A stretch of DNA of 43,948 nucleotides, taken from positions 1 to 43,948 of the forward strand of contig JAFGRL010000076.1 in the NCBI GenBank assembly GCA_016935195.1, given 5' to 3'. The number at the start of each line of letters is the position of its first letter. The first letter of the stretch is position 1. The position numbers were made by a program, and so were the translations under genes. This stretch comes from Sedimentisphaerales bacterium (GTDB lineage Bacteria > Planctomycetota > Phycisphaerae > Sedimentisphaerales > Anaerobacaceae). The notes beneath the pieces were generated by a model. It did not search any database, had not been told where the DNA came from, and worked only from the letters and a program-made list of their open reading frames with translations. Positions 16,947 to 26,348 of this stretch are shown here, piece by piece.

Positions 16947-17792
16947 TTACTGCCGGAGCGGCAGCCTCAACCGCATTCCTACTGTGAGTCTGTCATTATT
17001 ATGAAGGATGCCAGCATTTAATTTTGCTATTTCTTTGTATTGCAAAGAATTGCCAAGTTGTTCAGAGGCAATCAGCCAGAGACTGTCACCTTCCCGGACG
17101 TCATAGTATTTATTTTCATTAACTTTGTTACCTTCTGCTTCAAGATGTCTTTTGCCGATGGATTGAATATTGTTGAACATCTCCCTGGGAAATACCTTGT
17201 TAATTTTATTTTGCAATGGAGGTATTGTGAGTTTTTGACCTACGCCAATTTCATCAGGACAGTTGAGGATATCCCGATTTGCCTTAAAAATTTTGTTGAT
17301 ATTGATTATTCTGTTGCCCTGCTCATCACCGTAAAACCGCTGAGCTATACAGGCCAGGCTGTCGCCATCCTGAACTACATACGTTGTTGGAAAAAGACCT
17401 TTTTCTGAATTTTTTGCAACAGTGGCGACTTTTGCTGCTTCGGATACGCATTGCTCAGCGGCAGCAGAGGTCAGATTCTCCTCGAGTTTTTTGGCTGCTG
17501 GAGTTGTTTTTGGAAGATCCATAGTGAAACGTATATTTCCAGTCTTCTGAGAAACATTGTCAGGCTCCTGCCAGCTTGCAGGTTTGGCTGATTCAGCCAA
17601 GGCCAGCGATTTGCCGACGCTACGTTCTTTCTGGCCAAGGGCTAAACGGGTAGGCTGAGCGTCAACCATATTGACTGTCAATTCATTACCGGCTGAATCC
17701 CGGCTGCTGTCCGGCAGGCCATTTATGATAAATGCAATTACAAATATGAATACCAAACCTAAAAGCAGGCCTATTTTGGCTTCAGATGTCAT
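16947..17792 (-). CDS. Membrane-anchored protein with two LysM domains
   Basis: The protein has 281 residues. An N-terminal membrane anchor (about 7-25) is followed by a long low-complexity linker (30-135) and two LysM domains. The first (about 138-192) has Y-V-V-Q-D-G-D-S-L-A-C-I-A and ends G-Q-K-L-T-I-P-P; the second (about 228-280) has Y-D-V-R-E-G-D-S-L-W-L-I-A and ends G-M-R-L-R-L-P. LysM domains bind the GlcNAc backbone of peptidoglycan. No catalytic domain is attached. Lying between rsmH and the FtsL-like gene, it probably tethers cell-wall or division components to the sacculus. Confidence 0.9.
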   Translation of the reverse strand: MTSEAKIGLLLGLVFIFVIAFIINGLPDSSRDSAGNELTVNMVDAQPTRLALGQKERSVGKSLALAESAKPASWQEPDNVSQKTGNIRFTMDLPKTTPAAKKLEENLTSAAAEQCVSEAAKVATVAKNSEKGLFPTTYVVQDGDSLACIAQRFYGDEQGNRIININKIFKANRDILNCPDEIGVGQKLTIPPLQNKINKVFPREMFNNIQSIGKRHLEAEGNKVNENKYYDVREGDSLWLIASEQLGNSLQYKEIAKLNAGILHNNDRLTVGMRLRLPLRQ

Positions 17793-17824
17793 TTGCAGAC
17801 TCCATCAAATACTATTCGAACTTT

Positions 17825-18742
17825 TCAATTATCTATAACTTTCTGTGCTATCCTTAGCTTAGCGCTTCTTGCTCTTGGATTTGCTGCAATTTCTTCACGT
17901 GACGGGACAATAGGTTTTTTTGTAATGATTTCGTAAACTCCCTTTTTCTTATTTTCTCTGAAGTCGTTCTTAACAAGCCTGTCTTCGAGACTATGAAAGC
18001 TTATAACAGCAATACAGCCCTTTTTTGCCAGCAGCTTCGGTGCTGTGCTGAGCAGTTTTGCCAGGTTTTCCAGCTCGTTGTTGACGGCAATTCTCAGGGC
18101 CTGGAATGTCCTGGTTGCCGGGTGTATTCTTCGCCTTATTTTTCTGCCTTTTCCTGCCAGGGCCCTGCAGGTTATCGCTGCCAATTGGCCTGTAGTTTTA
18201 ATTTCCTTTTCCTGCCGGTGCCTGACTATGAAACGAGCAATCCGTCTCGAGGCCCTGTCCTGGCCGTACTTGTAAATAATATCGGCTAAAGTTTTTTCAT
18301 TTGCTTTATTAATTATATCGGCAGCAGTCGTTTTTAATCTTTTGTCAATTCTCATATCAAGGGGCATATCATGAAGAAAACTTAGCCCTATCTGTTCATC
18401 GGCCAGTTGAGCCGAGCAAATGCCCAAATCGGCGAGAATAAAATCTACTCTTTTAATGCCGAGCGTTTTTAGCTGCTCCTGGACATCCGAGAAATTCGAC
18501 CGAACCAAAAAAACCTTGCAGCCAAGGTTTTCTAATCTCAATTGGGCCCTTTGGATAGATTTGTTATCAACATCGAAGCCAATTATAACTCCCTCAGGGC
18601 CCAAGGTTTGGCCGAACAGTAAACTATGACCTCCCTGTCCTATGGTCGCATCGACCATCACCCCGTCCGGCGGTAAGTTTATCTGTCCGGCCAGTGTTTC
18701 CAAAAGAACCGGAATGTGTTCCGACGGAGTATTCACTTGCAA
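17825..18742 (-). CDS. rsmH: 16S rRNA (cytosine1402-N4)-methyltransferase RsmH (MraW)
   Basis: The protein has 305 residues. Family motifs are clear: E-H-I-P-V-L-L-E near the N terminus, the SAM-binding V-D-A-T-I-G-Q-G-G-H-S, D-F-I-L-A-D-L-G-I-C-S, a T-F-Q-A-L-R-I-A-V-N motif and the C-terminal F-H-S-L-E-D-R-L-V-K. It methylates N4 of C1402 in the decoding centre of the small ribosomal subunit. The start is TTG (18742), just after the stop of the 69-residue frame; a GTG two codons later is an alternative. It probably depends on coupled translation because no strong SD precedes it. Confidence 0.97.
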   Translation of the reverse strand: MQVNTPSEHIPVLLETLAGQINLPPDGVMVDATIGQGGHSLLFGQTLGPEGVIIGFDVDNKSIQRAQLRLENLGCKVFLVRSNFSDVQEQLKTLGIKRVDFILADLGICSAQLADEQIGLSFLHDMPLDMRIDKRLKTTAADIINKANEKTLADIIYKYGQDRASRRIARFIVRHRQEKEIKTTGQLAAITCRALAGKGRKIRRRIHPATRTFQALRIAVNNELENLAKLLSTAPKLLAKKGCIAVISFHSLEDRLVKNDFRENKKKGVYEIITKKPIVPSREEIAANPRARSAKLRIAQKVIDN

Positions 18743-18743
18743 A

Positions 18744-18953
18744 TCAGCAGACGGCTATGGATTTTTTCTGCCTGGTGAGTTTCTCAACGTCATTAGAAAA
18801 GTTTATGTCTTCGAAGTTCCTGTCGAGCTCTTTGAGCCGGCGAAGCCTGTCTGCGAGAACAGCGAGCGAAGTGAAAGTATTGTCATCGATGCGGCGCTGC
18901 CCGGATAAACTGTCCCTTACAATAGTCAAATGATTTATATTTAGACCAACCAT
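18744..18953 (-). CDS. Small hypothetical protein between mraZ and rsmH
   Basis: The frame gives 69 residues with no recognised family. It is predicted to be soluble and mainly helical, rich in charged residues (S-L-A-V-L-A-D-R-L-R-R-L-K-E-L-D), and ends in Cys. A strong GGAGGCG lies just before the ATG, and the stop lies next to the rsmH start, so it is probably a real translated gene coupled to rsmH. Nothing equivalent is present in the E. coli or B. subtilis dcw clusters. Confidence 0.65.
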   Translation of the reverse strand: MVGLNINHLTIVRDSLSGQRRIDDNTFTSLAVLADRLRRLKELDRNFEDINFSNDVEKLTRQKKSIAVC

Positions 18954-18973
18954 TCCGCCTCCATTTCAAAACA

Positions 18974-19447
18974 CTAAAGTTTCTCGTTCTGCTTTTGTAA
19001 AATGGCCTTGCGTGCCTGCGCAGTTTGTTTCTGGTATTGAGCCATATTGTTTGTTACGTATTCTTCCCACGTGTTGGAGTTCCAAAGCTCGATGTGGTCT
19101 CTGACGCCGATGAGAGTTATACGGTCCTGCAACTGCGCTCTTTTTCGCAATTTTTCATTTAGAAGAAGCCGGCCCTGCCTGTCGAGCTCAACCTTACAGG
19201 CCAGAGCAAAACTCATGCGTTCTGCCACCAATACCTCATCAGGCGGCGTGTTTTGGGCCGCTGCTGTCAGAACGACCTGCTCAAAGTACTTCTGTGGGTA
19301 GAGGCACAAGATACCATTGGCTCCGAGGACGAAGTAGAAGTTGCTGCCGTGCTCTTGAACGTCAATTTGGTTCCTCAGCCTGTTCGAGATAAGAATTCTG
19401 TTCTTGGCGTCAACTACGTGCTCATATTCGCCTGTTAATAACAGCAT
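18974..19447 (-). CDS. mraZ: Transcriptional regulator / division protein MraZ
   Basis: MraZ is an AbrB-like DNA-binding protein that forms ring oligomers and represses the dcw operon by binding TGGGN repeats upstream of itself. The start at 19447 gives 157 residues beginning MLLLTGEYEHVVDAKNR; an upstream in-frame start would add 15 residues of non-family sequence. Two copies of the family D-x-x-x-R motif are seen: V-V-D-A-K-N-R-I-L-I and V-E-L-D-R-Q-G-R-L-L-L. The C-terminal helix is longer than usual and Gln/Lys-rich. It heads the cluster. Confidence 0.95.
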   Translation of the reverse strand: MLLLTGEYEHVVDAKNRILISNRLRNQIDVQEHGSNFYFVLGANGILCLYPQKYFEQVVLTAAAQNTPPDEVLVAERMSFALACKVELDRQGRLLLNEKLRKRAQLQDRITLIGVRDHIELWNSNTWEEYVTNNMAQYQKQTAQARKAILQKQNEKL

Positions 19448-19481
19448 GGTTTTGGTCCCACATCTTAACACGAATATGGGA

Positions 19482-19510
19482 ATTATCACCACTTATTCCC
19501 ACCAAGTCAA
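19482..19510 (-). promoter_or_regulatory. mraZ promoter with MraZ-box-like repeats in the spacer
   Basis: On the minus strand TTGACT and GATAAT are separated by exactly 17 bp. The spacer contains TGGGA-ATAAG-TGGTG, two TGGGN-type words with the 5-bp spacing typical of MraZ operators, and a further TGGGA occurs near 19456-19460, between the predicted start site and the ATG. Binding of MraZ here would block RNA polymerase, as known for autoregulation in other bacteria. Confidence 0.65.
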
Positions 19511-19605
19511 TAAATAAAAAAGACTTTTTTAAAATTTTTTAAAATTTTATTATAGGGCCTAATGGGTAGTCTACCACAGATGAAAAATTGGCTGTCATCT
19601 CTGAA

Positions 19606-19643
19606 AGCCCTGTACCGTATGGTGCAGGCCGCGGCAATCTCAA
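19606..19643 (-). repeat. Dispersed palindromic repeat, copy 3 (partial)
   Basis: Read on the minus strand this 38-bp stretch matches 13102-13139 (right half of copy 2) at all but about two or three positions. It lies in the divergent intergenic region between mraZ and the AsmA-like gene, and the left half of the repeat is absent. Confidence 0.85.
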
Positions 19644-19739
19644 TGGTCTATATATTTCTGAAACGTTGTATTAGTCCAAAAGTGGCAAGAGTAACTTAGG
19701 CTTTCCAAAACCTGTAATCCGAGCTAAAATACACCTATT

Positions 19740-22700
19740 ATGACAGGGGAAAAAAAGAAAATCCTCAGCCGAGTTTACAAAGCACTTGTGATAATTATCG
19801 TTTTAGCGGTTGTCTTTGCTATTTTACTCAGGTTTCTGCCGGACCTGGCGATCATACAAATCGCAAGGCTCACTAATACAAGAATCACAATCAGCTCTGC
19901 CGATTTTAATCTTGACGGCTCAGTACTGATTAAAGAGCTTGTAGTCAGACCCGCCTTTGAGCACAGACGTAATAAAATCCAAAGCTCTTCACGGACTGAC
20001 GAGAAAGATTTTGATACAATACTAAAAGCCGACACTGTTTATGCACGTTTTAATCTAATGAGCCTGCTTCTTTTAAGGCCAAACTTGAAATCAATAAGAA
20101 TAAATAATTTTTTATTCAATGCCCTTTACAACGCTGACTTAAAAACGTGGAACATATCGAATCTTAAAATCAAGCGTCCTGGAGCTCACAAAAAAATGGT
20201 CCCTTCGATACACCTCTACAATGGTGTACTCCAATACAGCAGGTTCTCAGACAGTACTTTCGAAGTCATAGCAGCCGCACCGGTCAACGTTACCATAGAA
20301 CCCTACGGCGATATTGCCGCTGCTTACAGTTTTGACATCTCGACATCTCAAACATCCGCGCTTGGCCGAAGCCGATGGCTTGGGCTCAGCCTGCCGGGTA
20401 ACATTACAATTGCAGGTAGTTTTTCAAGTACACATATACCAGCCTTCGATACAACAGTTTCTATGGACGCACTGGCCGGGCAAATAAATTACGACAACGA
20501 GAGTAACTACTCTCTCAACTTCGAAATACAAAACCTGCTCTCGAGGCACAAATCAGGTGCCAATGACGTTACCGGCAGCACGGCCTACTCAAAAAACCAC
20601 AATCCTCTGACAGCCTTACAGAAATTCTGTAATCGCTATCAACCTCAGGGTCTTATGGACGTTGAGTTTCAGGCTCAAGGCAATTTGAAACAACCCTTTG
20701 ACAGCAACATTACAGGCCAGGTCTATTGCAAAAATATCTCAATCTGTGATAAAAAGTTTCCCTATGCCCTGGACAAAATCATCGGCCAGATTTTCTTTAC
20801 CGAAGACAGCTTCTCGATGAAAAACCTTCCTGCCGACCATAATGATGTAAAATTTACACTCAACATCGACTCGGTCGGCATCGGAGCCGAGCGTTGCTAC
20901 CAGAGACAAATCAAAAGTAAGAATTTAAGACTTGATGACGACCTTTACAACGCCCTCAGTCAAAAACAAAAAAAACTCTGGTCTGCATTTTCCCCCTCAG
21001 GGGCCGCTGCAATAAACTCCTGCTATAGCCGCTCCGGCCAAAGCCGGCGAGCTTATGCCCTTGCTGTAGAGTTGCTCGGTGCACAGGCAACATACCGAAA
21101 TTTCCCATATCCGCTGAAAAACCTCACAGGTAATTTACTGTTTGACCATAACAGCATAACCATCTCTGACGTTGTTACTGAATTCGGCAACTCCAGGGTA
21201 GCCATCTCCGGACAGATAACCGACTGCAACACACAAAGACCTAACTACGACATCGCGATAAAAGCTGACAGTATCCCTATTAACTCCACACTTGCCGCAG
21301 CACTGCCGGCAGAGCAAAAGCAGTTCGTCCAGCAATACTCAGTAAAAGGCCGGATCGATGCCGACATCAAGATATTGACGCTCAACGAAGAAATGCCCCC
21401 TGCAACCTATATTGCCGATGTCATCTTCAAAGATGCTTCTCTGACAATTCCTCCTAAATCATCTTCCGGCGCAAACGATGTCAATCAACTTCACACCACT
21501 GAAGGAAACCTGCCTTGGCTTGAAATATCAGATGTGACCGCCAGTGTCGTGTTCGCTCCCGATATTATCTCCATTGAAGATTCAACGGGCCGGACCGGCC
21601 AGGCTAAGCTATCCCTGACTGGTCAAATCTGGCCCACTGCTGTCGGCTCTGCACGACGCTATTGTCTTTTACTAATTGCCGAGAAACTGACACTTCAGCA
21701 AAACATCACCAATGTTTTGCCAAAGACTTTATACACATTCTTTGACCAATTGAGACCCAAAGGCAAAATAAACTGCTCTGCCAACTTAAACCAAAATGCT
21801 CCCGAAGACTGCCCCGTTTATAAAATAACACTCGATTGCCTCGGGAACACCATTCGGATTGAACCAATTATTCAGCCGTTAACTAATGTCACAGGCACTG
21901 TCGTAATAGCAAAAGATAGTCTCGAACTACAGGATTTCAATGCTTCAATAATGCACAATCACAAACTCCAACCTTACAAATCGAAAATACAGGTCAGTGG
22001 CCGAGTGAATTTCAGCCTTGCCGAGGAACCCAACAGACCACTGCAGCCAAGTGCAGGCTATTTAAACGTCCTCACAAACAAGCTAAAAATCAAAGGCAAA
22101 TCTATAAGCGACATACAGACCGGTTTTATCTACGACAAAAATCAAAATAACTGGATAGCCGAGGATTTTTTCGCCAACTTCTACGATGGCAGATTATCTG
22201 GTACATGCGAATTTGAAAATCCTGTTGTATCAACTGCTGACCAGTCAAAAGCCTCTTCCGTTTCCTTTTACACATCTCAGTACGTTATGCACGTCGGATT
22301 TGAAAATATCGACCTAAAAAAATTCCTTGCTGACAAAACACAAAACCTCGCACGAAAAACCGAAATATCTCCATCTACCGACCACACAACCGGCAAGATG
22401 TTCGGCTCACTTAGTGTCTCCGGCAGGATAAAAGATGAATTCCCCTCCATCGGAAGATGCCGCTTCCGTATAATCAATATGGAAATCGGCAAACTTTCAC
22501 CTCTTGCAAAGTTACTGCAGGTACTTAAACTTACCGAGCCAACGGATTATGCCTTCGGGCAAATGCTTGTCGATTCATACTTAATACAAGACCATTTGCT
22601 CATAGAAAAGTTTGACCTGTCCGGCCAAGGCATTGCATTCAAAGGTTCAGGCTCCATAAACTTGAAGGAAAATACAATCGACCTGACACTTACCGCGCGC

Positions 22701-22874
22701 GGCGAACGCATAGCCACAGACGAGCCGACACTTCTGCAGTCCTTAACGGAAGGTCTCGGCCAGGCCGTGGTCCAGGTGCACGTTACCGGCGACCTCTACG
22801 ACCCAACTATTAAAACGGAAACCCTGCCTCTGATAAGACAAACTCTACAAATTTTAGGATCAAAACAAAACTAA
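19740..22874 (+). CDS. Large AsmA-like (AsmA/TamB/YhdP superfamily) envelope protein
   Basis: The protein has 1044 residues. One N-terminal membrane helix (about 14-32) is followed by a long, almost entirely beta-stranded periplasmic part with the repeated G-x-L/V pattern of AsmA-like proteins (for example I-S-S-A-D-F-N-L-D-G-S-V-L-I-K-E-L). Its C-terminal block from about 900 has L-S-G-Q-G-I-A-F-K-G-S-G-S-I-N-L and ends V-T-G-D-L-Y-D-P-T-I-K, the usual AsmA/DUF3971-type ending. Relatives form hydrophobic bridges that carry phospholipid between inner and outer membranes. It is alone on this strand, divergent from mraZ. Confidence 0.85.
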   Translation: MTGEKKKILSRVYKALVIIIVLAVVFAILLRFLPDLAIIQIARLTNTRITISSADFNLDGSVLIKELVVRPAFEHRRNKIQSSSRTDEKDFDTILKADTVYARFNLMSLLLLRPNLKSIRINNFLFNALYNADLKTWNISNLKIKRPGAHKKMVPSIHLYNGVLQYSRFSDSTFEVIAAAPVNVTIEPYGDIAAAYSFDISTSQTSALGRSRWLGLSLPGNITIAGSFSSTHIPAFDTTVSMDALAGQINYDNESNYSLNFEIQNLLSRHKSGANDVTGSTAYSKNHNPLTALQKFCNRYQPQGLMDVEFQAQGNLKQPFDSNITGQVYCKNISICDKKFPYALDKIIGQIFFTEDSFSMKNLPADHNDVKFTLNIDSVGIGAERCYQRQIKSKNLRLDDDLYNALSQKQKKLWSAFSPSGAAAINSCYSRSGQSRRAYALAVELLGAQATYRNFPYPLKNLTGNLLFDHNSITISDVVTEFGNSRVAISGQITDCNTQRPNYDIAIKADSIPINSTLAAALPAEQKQFVQQYSVKGRIDADIKILTLNEEMPPATYIADVIFKDASLTIPPKSSSGANDVNQLHTTEGNLPWLEISDVTASVVFAPDIISIEDSTGRTGQAKLSLTGQIWPTAVGSARRYCLLLIAEKLTLQQNITNVLPKTLYTFFDQLRPKGKINCSANLNQNAPEDCPVYKITLDCLGNTIRIEPIIQPLTNVTGTVVIAKDSLELQDFNASIMHNHKLQPYKSKIQVSGRVNFSLAEEPNRPLQPSAGYLNVLTNKLKIKGKSISDIQTGFIYDKNQNNWIAEDFFANFYDGRLSGTCEFENPVVSTADQSKASSVSFYTSQYVMHVGFENIDLKKFLADKTQNLARKTEISPSTDHTTGKMFGSLSVSGRIKDEFPSIGRCRFRIINMEIGKLSPLAKLLQVLKLTEPTDYAFGQMLVDSYLIQDHLLIEKFDLSGQGIAFKGSGSINLKENTIDLTLTARGERIATDEPTLLQSLTEGLGQAVVQVHVTGDLYDPTIKTETLPLIRQTLQILGSKQN

Positions 22875-22928
22875 AACTCTAACACTTTCATTTTTAATAT
22901 TCTAAAAAAATTTTTAAATCGAATTGCT

Positions 22929-22956
22929 TTGACTTCCGCTTTTTTTCGGGTATTTT
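22929..22956 (+). promoter_or_regulatory. Possible promoter for the GH4 gene
   Basis: TTGACT and TATTTT are separated by 16 bp, about 60 nt before the ATG at 23018. The -10 is a weak match, so this is only a candidate. Confidence 0.35.
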
Positions 22957-23017
22957 ACTATGGAAATTCAAGACACAACTTTTTACCGAATGTCTCTGAT
23001 ATGTTAAGGATGTATCT

Positions 23018-24343
23018 ATGGCAAAAATAACTTTTATAGGTGCTGGGAGTTTGTCATTTACACGCATTTTAGTAAGGGATATTTTGACTTTTCCCGCCTT
23101 GCAGGATTCAACTTTTACCCTTATGGATATTGACAAAGAACGACTGGAATTTGCCCGAAGGGCGGTTCAGGGCATTATCAAAAAAGGCAAATATCCTGCC
23201 AAAGTCGAAGCAGTACTCGATAGAAAAAAGGCCCTGAAAGCTGCCGATGTAGTGATATGTACCATACTCACAGGCGGTACCCAGATATGGCGGCACGATA
23301 TCGAGATACCTATGAAATTTGGCGTCGATATAAATATCGGCGATACCAGAGGCCCGGCTGGAATCTTCAGGGCGCTGCGGACAATACCGGTTATGCTAGA
23401 TATTTGCAAAGATATGGAGCGATATTGCCCCGACGCTTACCTGTTGAATTACACTAATCCTATGGCAATGCTTTGCAGGGCAATGCAGAGAAAAACAAAC
23501 GTTAAAGTAACCGGACTGTGCCATAGTGTTCAAGGCACCGCCAAAATATTAGCCCGCTGGATTGGTGCGAAAATAGACGAAATCACTTATACCTGTGCCG
23601 GAATAAATCATCAGGCCTGGTTTATAGAATTTCAAAAAAACGGCAAAGACGCTTATCCTTTGATTCGCCAGGCCATCAAAAAGAGAAAAATTTACAACGA
23701 AGAGATAGTCCGCAATGAAATGTTTTCGGCACTTGACTACTATGTAACTGAGTCAAGCGGTCATAATTCCGAATACAACTGGTGGTTTAGAAAAAGGCCG
23801 GACCTGATGGAGAAATACTGCAACAAGGGAACAAGCTGGAACCCGGGCCGGCATGCATATATCCTTAAAGCATATTTGAAGACTGAAAAAACCTGGAAAA
23901 GGAAAGTAAAAGAATGGTTTGACCAGGGAGCACCATTTGCTATGGAGCGTGGCAATGAATATGCAGCCTACATCATAAATGCCCTGCAGGGAGCTGAGCC
24001 TTTTGAATTTAACAGTAATGTCCCAAATACCGGACTTATCACGAATCTGCCGCCTGAGGTCTGCATCGAGGTACCTGTCCTCGCAAATAAGAAAGGAATC
24101 AATCCCATTTATGTCGGAGATCTGCCGGCACAATGTGCCGCTCTTAATAACGTAAACATTGCTGTCGAAGAGATGGCGGTTGAGGCTGCATTGGCCGGCG
24201 ATGCGAAATTGCTCTATCAGGCGATTGCCTATGACCCATTAACCGCTGCAGTGCTGAGCCTGGCAGAGATAAAAAAGATGGTCAAACAAATGCTACGAAA
24301 AAATCAAAAATACCTGCCACAATTTAAGAATATCGATATATAA
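23018..24343 (+). CDS. GH4 family NAD-dependent glycosidase, alpha-galactosidase-like
   Basis: The protein has 441 residues, the usual length of the family. GH4 enzymes are cytoplasmic and use NAD+ and a divalent metal in an oxidation-elimination mechanism. The N-terminal Rossmann motif I-T-F-I-G-A-G-S, the N-Y-T-N-P motif (about 144-148), the metal-binding C168-H-S-V171 motif and G-I-N-H-Q-A-W are all present. The CHSV variant is associated with alpha-galactosidase-type members, whereas CHEV marks alpha-galacturonidases and CNVP 6-phospho-beta-glucosidases. Substrate is thus inferred, not proven. It opens the plus-strand sugar locus. Confidence 0.93.
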   Translation: MAKITFIGAGSLSFTRILVRDILTFPALQDSTFTLMDIDKERLEFARRAVQGIIKKGKYPAKVEAVLDRKKALKAADVVICTILTGGTQIWRHDIEIPMKFGVDINIGDTRGPAGIFRALRTIPVMLDICKDMERYCPDAYLLNYTNPMAMLCRAMQRKTNVKVTGLCHSVQGTAKILARWIGAKIDEITYTCAGINHQAWFIEFQKNGKDAYPLIRQAIKKRKIYNEEIVRNEMFSALDYYVTESSGHNSEYNWWFRKRPDLMEKYCNKGTSWNPGRHAYILKAYLKTEKTWKRKVKEWFDQGAPFAMERGNEYAAYIINALQGAEPFEFNSNVPNTGLITNLPPEVCIEVPVLANKKGINPIYVGDLPAQCAALNNVNIAVEEMAVEAALAGDAKLLYQAIAYDPLTAAVLSLAEIKKMVKQMLRKNQKYLPQFKNIDI

Positions 24344-24483
24344 AAGCTTTACTTTGATTCGGAACTGGTTAAATCGTTGGCTCACCGAGGTCGAATGGGA
24401 TGAGGAAGCCTTCAGCATATCTTCTATGTTTATGGTTTGCCGGATGGTTGGCAAGACACAGGCACAAATGACAGGAGATTATG

Positions 24484-25053
24484 ATGATAAGAGACTTGAT
24501 AATAAAAAACAGAAGCTACCGGCGTTTTTTTCAGGATTTTGCTATAGAGCGCCAGGTGCTTGCCGAATTAGTTGACCTTGCAAGGCTTTCGGCATCATCG
24601 GCTAACTTTCAGCCGCTAAAGTATATTCTTTCCTGTGAACCGCAGAAGAATGCTTTGATATTTCCGCACCTTGGCTGGGCAGGTTTCCTTAAGGATTGGG
24701 CAGGTCCGGCTGAGGCCGAAAGACCATCTGCTTATATAATTATTCTCGGTGATACGCAAATAAGTAAATCGGCCATTTATGACGGGGCAATAGCTGCTCA
24801 GAGTATTCTTCTTGGTGCAGCCGACAGGGCCCTTGGCGGCTGTATGATTGGATCGATTAAAAAAGAGAAGCTGCGCAAAGATTTGAACATTTTGCCTCGC
24901 TACGAGATACTTCTTGTTCTGGCTCTTGGTAAGCCTAAGGAAAAAGTAGTAATCGAAACCGTTGGGCCTGGCGGAGACATCAAGTACTGGCGTGATGAAG
25001 AGGGTGTGCACCACGTTCCAAAACGGCCTCTGGATGAAATTATTATCGATTAG
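24484..25053 (+). CDS. Nitroreductase-family FMN oxidoreductase
   Basis: The protein has 189 residues from the second of two adjacent ATGs, chosen because AGGAG then sits 6 nt away. The N-terminal R-S-Y-R-R-F motif binds the FMN phosphate, A-R-L-S-A-S-S-A-N-F-Q-P follows, and G-G-C-M-I-G-S-I and L-V-L-A-L-G-K-P-K are typical of the C-terminal half. Members reduce nitro groups, quinones or other acceptors with NAD(P)H. The substrate is unknown. It lies in the sugar locus, 78 nt before the first enolase-superfamily gene, and may be co-transcribed with it. Confidence 0.9.
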   Translation: MIRDLIIKNRSYRRFFQDFAIERQVLAELVDLARLSASSANFQPLKYILSCEPQKNALIFPHLGWAGFLKDWAGPAEAERPSAYIIILGDTQISKSAIYDGAIAAQSILLGAADRALGGCMIGSIKKEKLRKDLNILPRYEILLVLALGKPKEKVVIETVGPGGDIKYWRDEEGVHHVPKRPLDEIIID

Positions 25054-25130
25054 TTCTACTGATGGCCTCGGCCGGGAGCTATAATATGGCAACCGGGAAC
25101 ACAAACTAATATTTTTAAGGAAGAGCAAAT

Positions 25131-26348
25131 ATGAAGATTACAGAAGTCTCGACAATTCTTATGACGGGGCCATCGACAAACGACCCTTATATCGCAAAGA
25201 AGGTTAGAAAGCTGCGAAGCGTTGCATTCATCGAGATACATACCGATACCGAACTTGTTGGTCTCGGTGAAACATACGGAGGCTACTTCTTTCCCGAAGC
25301 CGTACCTGAGATTGTTGATTTTTTCAAGCCTATCCTGATAGGAAGGGATGTTTCAAACATTTCTCAACTTTGGCGGGATATGTACCACTGCGGCAATTTC
25401 TGGTGCAGGGTTGGGCTTGGTTTAATTGTTCTAACCGGCATTGAGGCAGCACTGTGGGACCTAAAGGGCAAGTCCCTTGATGTGCCGGTCTATGAGCTTT
25501 TAGGTGGCCGAAAGCATGACAAAATCTTAGCTTATGCAACCGGCGGTACCAGCAATTACCCCAAGTCGGTGCTGGCCGGCAAGATTGACTATTATCTATC
25601 TCTTGGTTTCAAGGCCTTCAAACTCGGAGCCGGAAGCTTCAGTGAAGAGGAAGGTTTTTATACACTGCGTTTTGCTTCCGAAGCCGCTGACTTTGAGGCC
25701 GACAAGTTGGATTTTGTCCGCAAGCATGTTGGCAAAGATGTGTTTGTTATGATGGATGGGCACATGGGTAATAACTCTGAATTTACCTGGAGTTTGTCAA
25801 TTGCCGAGGCAGTTATGAAAGCACTTGAGCCGTATGATTTGTTTTTCTTCGAAGAGCCGTTGCATTATACCAACTTGAAAGGTTACTCAGAGCTTTGCAA
25901 AGGAACTTCTGTGCCGATAGCCGGCGGTGAGTGTCTGACCGGCAGTTGTGAATGGCAGGTTTTTACCGATTGTGATGCCTTTGATATAGGCCAGCCAGAT
26001 GCCTCGTTTTCCGGCGGCTTGGGTGAATTTATGAAGATTGCAGCAATGCTTGAAAGCAAAGGTCGGAAACTTGCGACTCATAGCTGGGGAGCAGGCGGGT
26101 CACTTATGCAGAATGTCCACTGTGGATTTGCCTGCCCCAACACTGTGGTTTTTGAGGTTGCACCTGCTTATGGGCCTCTGCACAGCGAAATTATGGGTGA
26201 TTCATTCGTAATGAGAGATGGTATGGTGCTGCCGCCCGAAAAACCGGGGCTTGGCATTGAATTGACGGACAAAATCAAAAACAAATATCCCTTTGTTCCC
26301 GGAACCGGCGAATTTAACAGCGTGCCGGGGAAAATCCTTACGACGTAA
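25131..26348 (+). CDS. Enolase-superfamily (mandelate racemase-type) acid-sugar dehydratase candidate, copy A
   Basis: The protein has 405 residues. After an N-terminal capping domain with G-E-T-Y-G-G-Y-F-F-P, the barrel carries the three metal ligands D209 (M-M-D-G-H), E241/E242 (F-F-E-E-P-L) and E267 (A-G-G-E-C). An Asp in F-D-I-G-Q-P-D and His317 in A-T-H-S-W-G form the Asp-His dyad of the mandelate racemase subgroup. The Lys in A-F-K-L-G takes the beta-2 position, but the second Lys of the usual K-x-K is Gly. Relatives dehydrate aldonic or uronic-type acid sugars such as galactonate or mannonate. The product feeds into central metabolism. It is paralogous to 30279-31496. Confidence 0.9.
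   Translation: MKITEVSTILMTGPSTNDPYIAKKVRKLRSVAFIEIHTDTELVGLGETYGGYFFPEAVPEIVDFFKPILIGRDVSNISQLWRDMYHCGNFWCRVGLGLIVLTGIEAALWDLKGKSLDVPVYELLGGRKHDKILAYATGGTSNYPKSVLAGKIDYYLSLGFKAFKLGAGSFSEEEGFYTLRFASEAADFEADKLDFVRKHVGKDVFVMMDGHMGNNSEFTWSLSIAEAVMKALEPYDLFFFEEPLHYTNLKGYSELCKGTSVPIAGGECLTGSCEWQVFTDCDAFDIGQPDASFSGGLGEFMKIAAMLESKGRKLATHSWGAGGSLMQNVHCGFACPNTVVFEVAPAYGPLHSEIMGDSFVMRDGMVLPPEKPGLGIELTDKIKNKYPFVPGTGEFNSVPGKILTT

Noticed and set aside
24354-24575. 73-residue frame before the nitroreductase gene
   Set aside because: It overlaps the nitroreductase start in another frame, has no SD, and its translation is not family-like.
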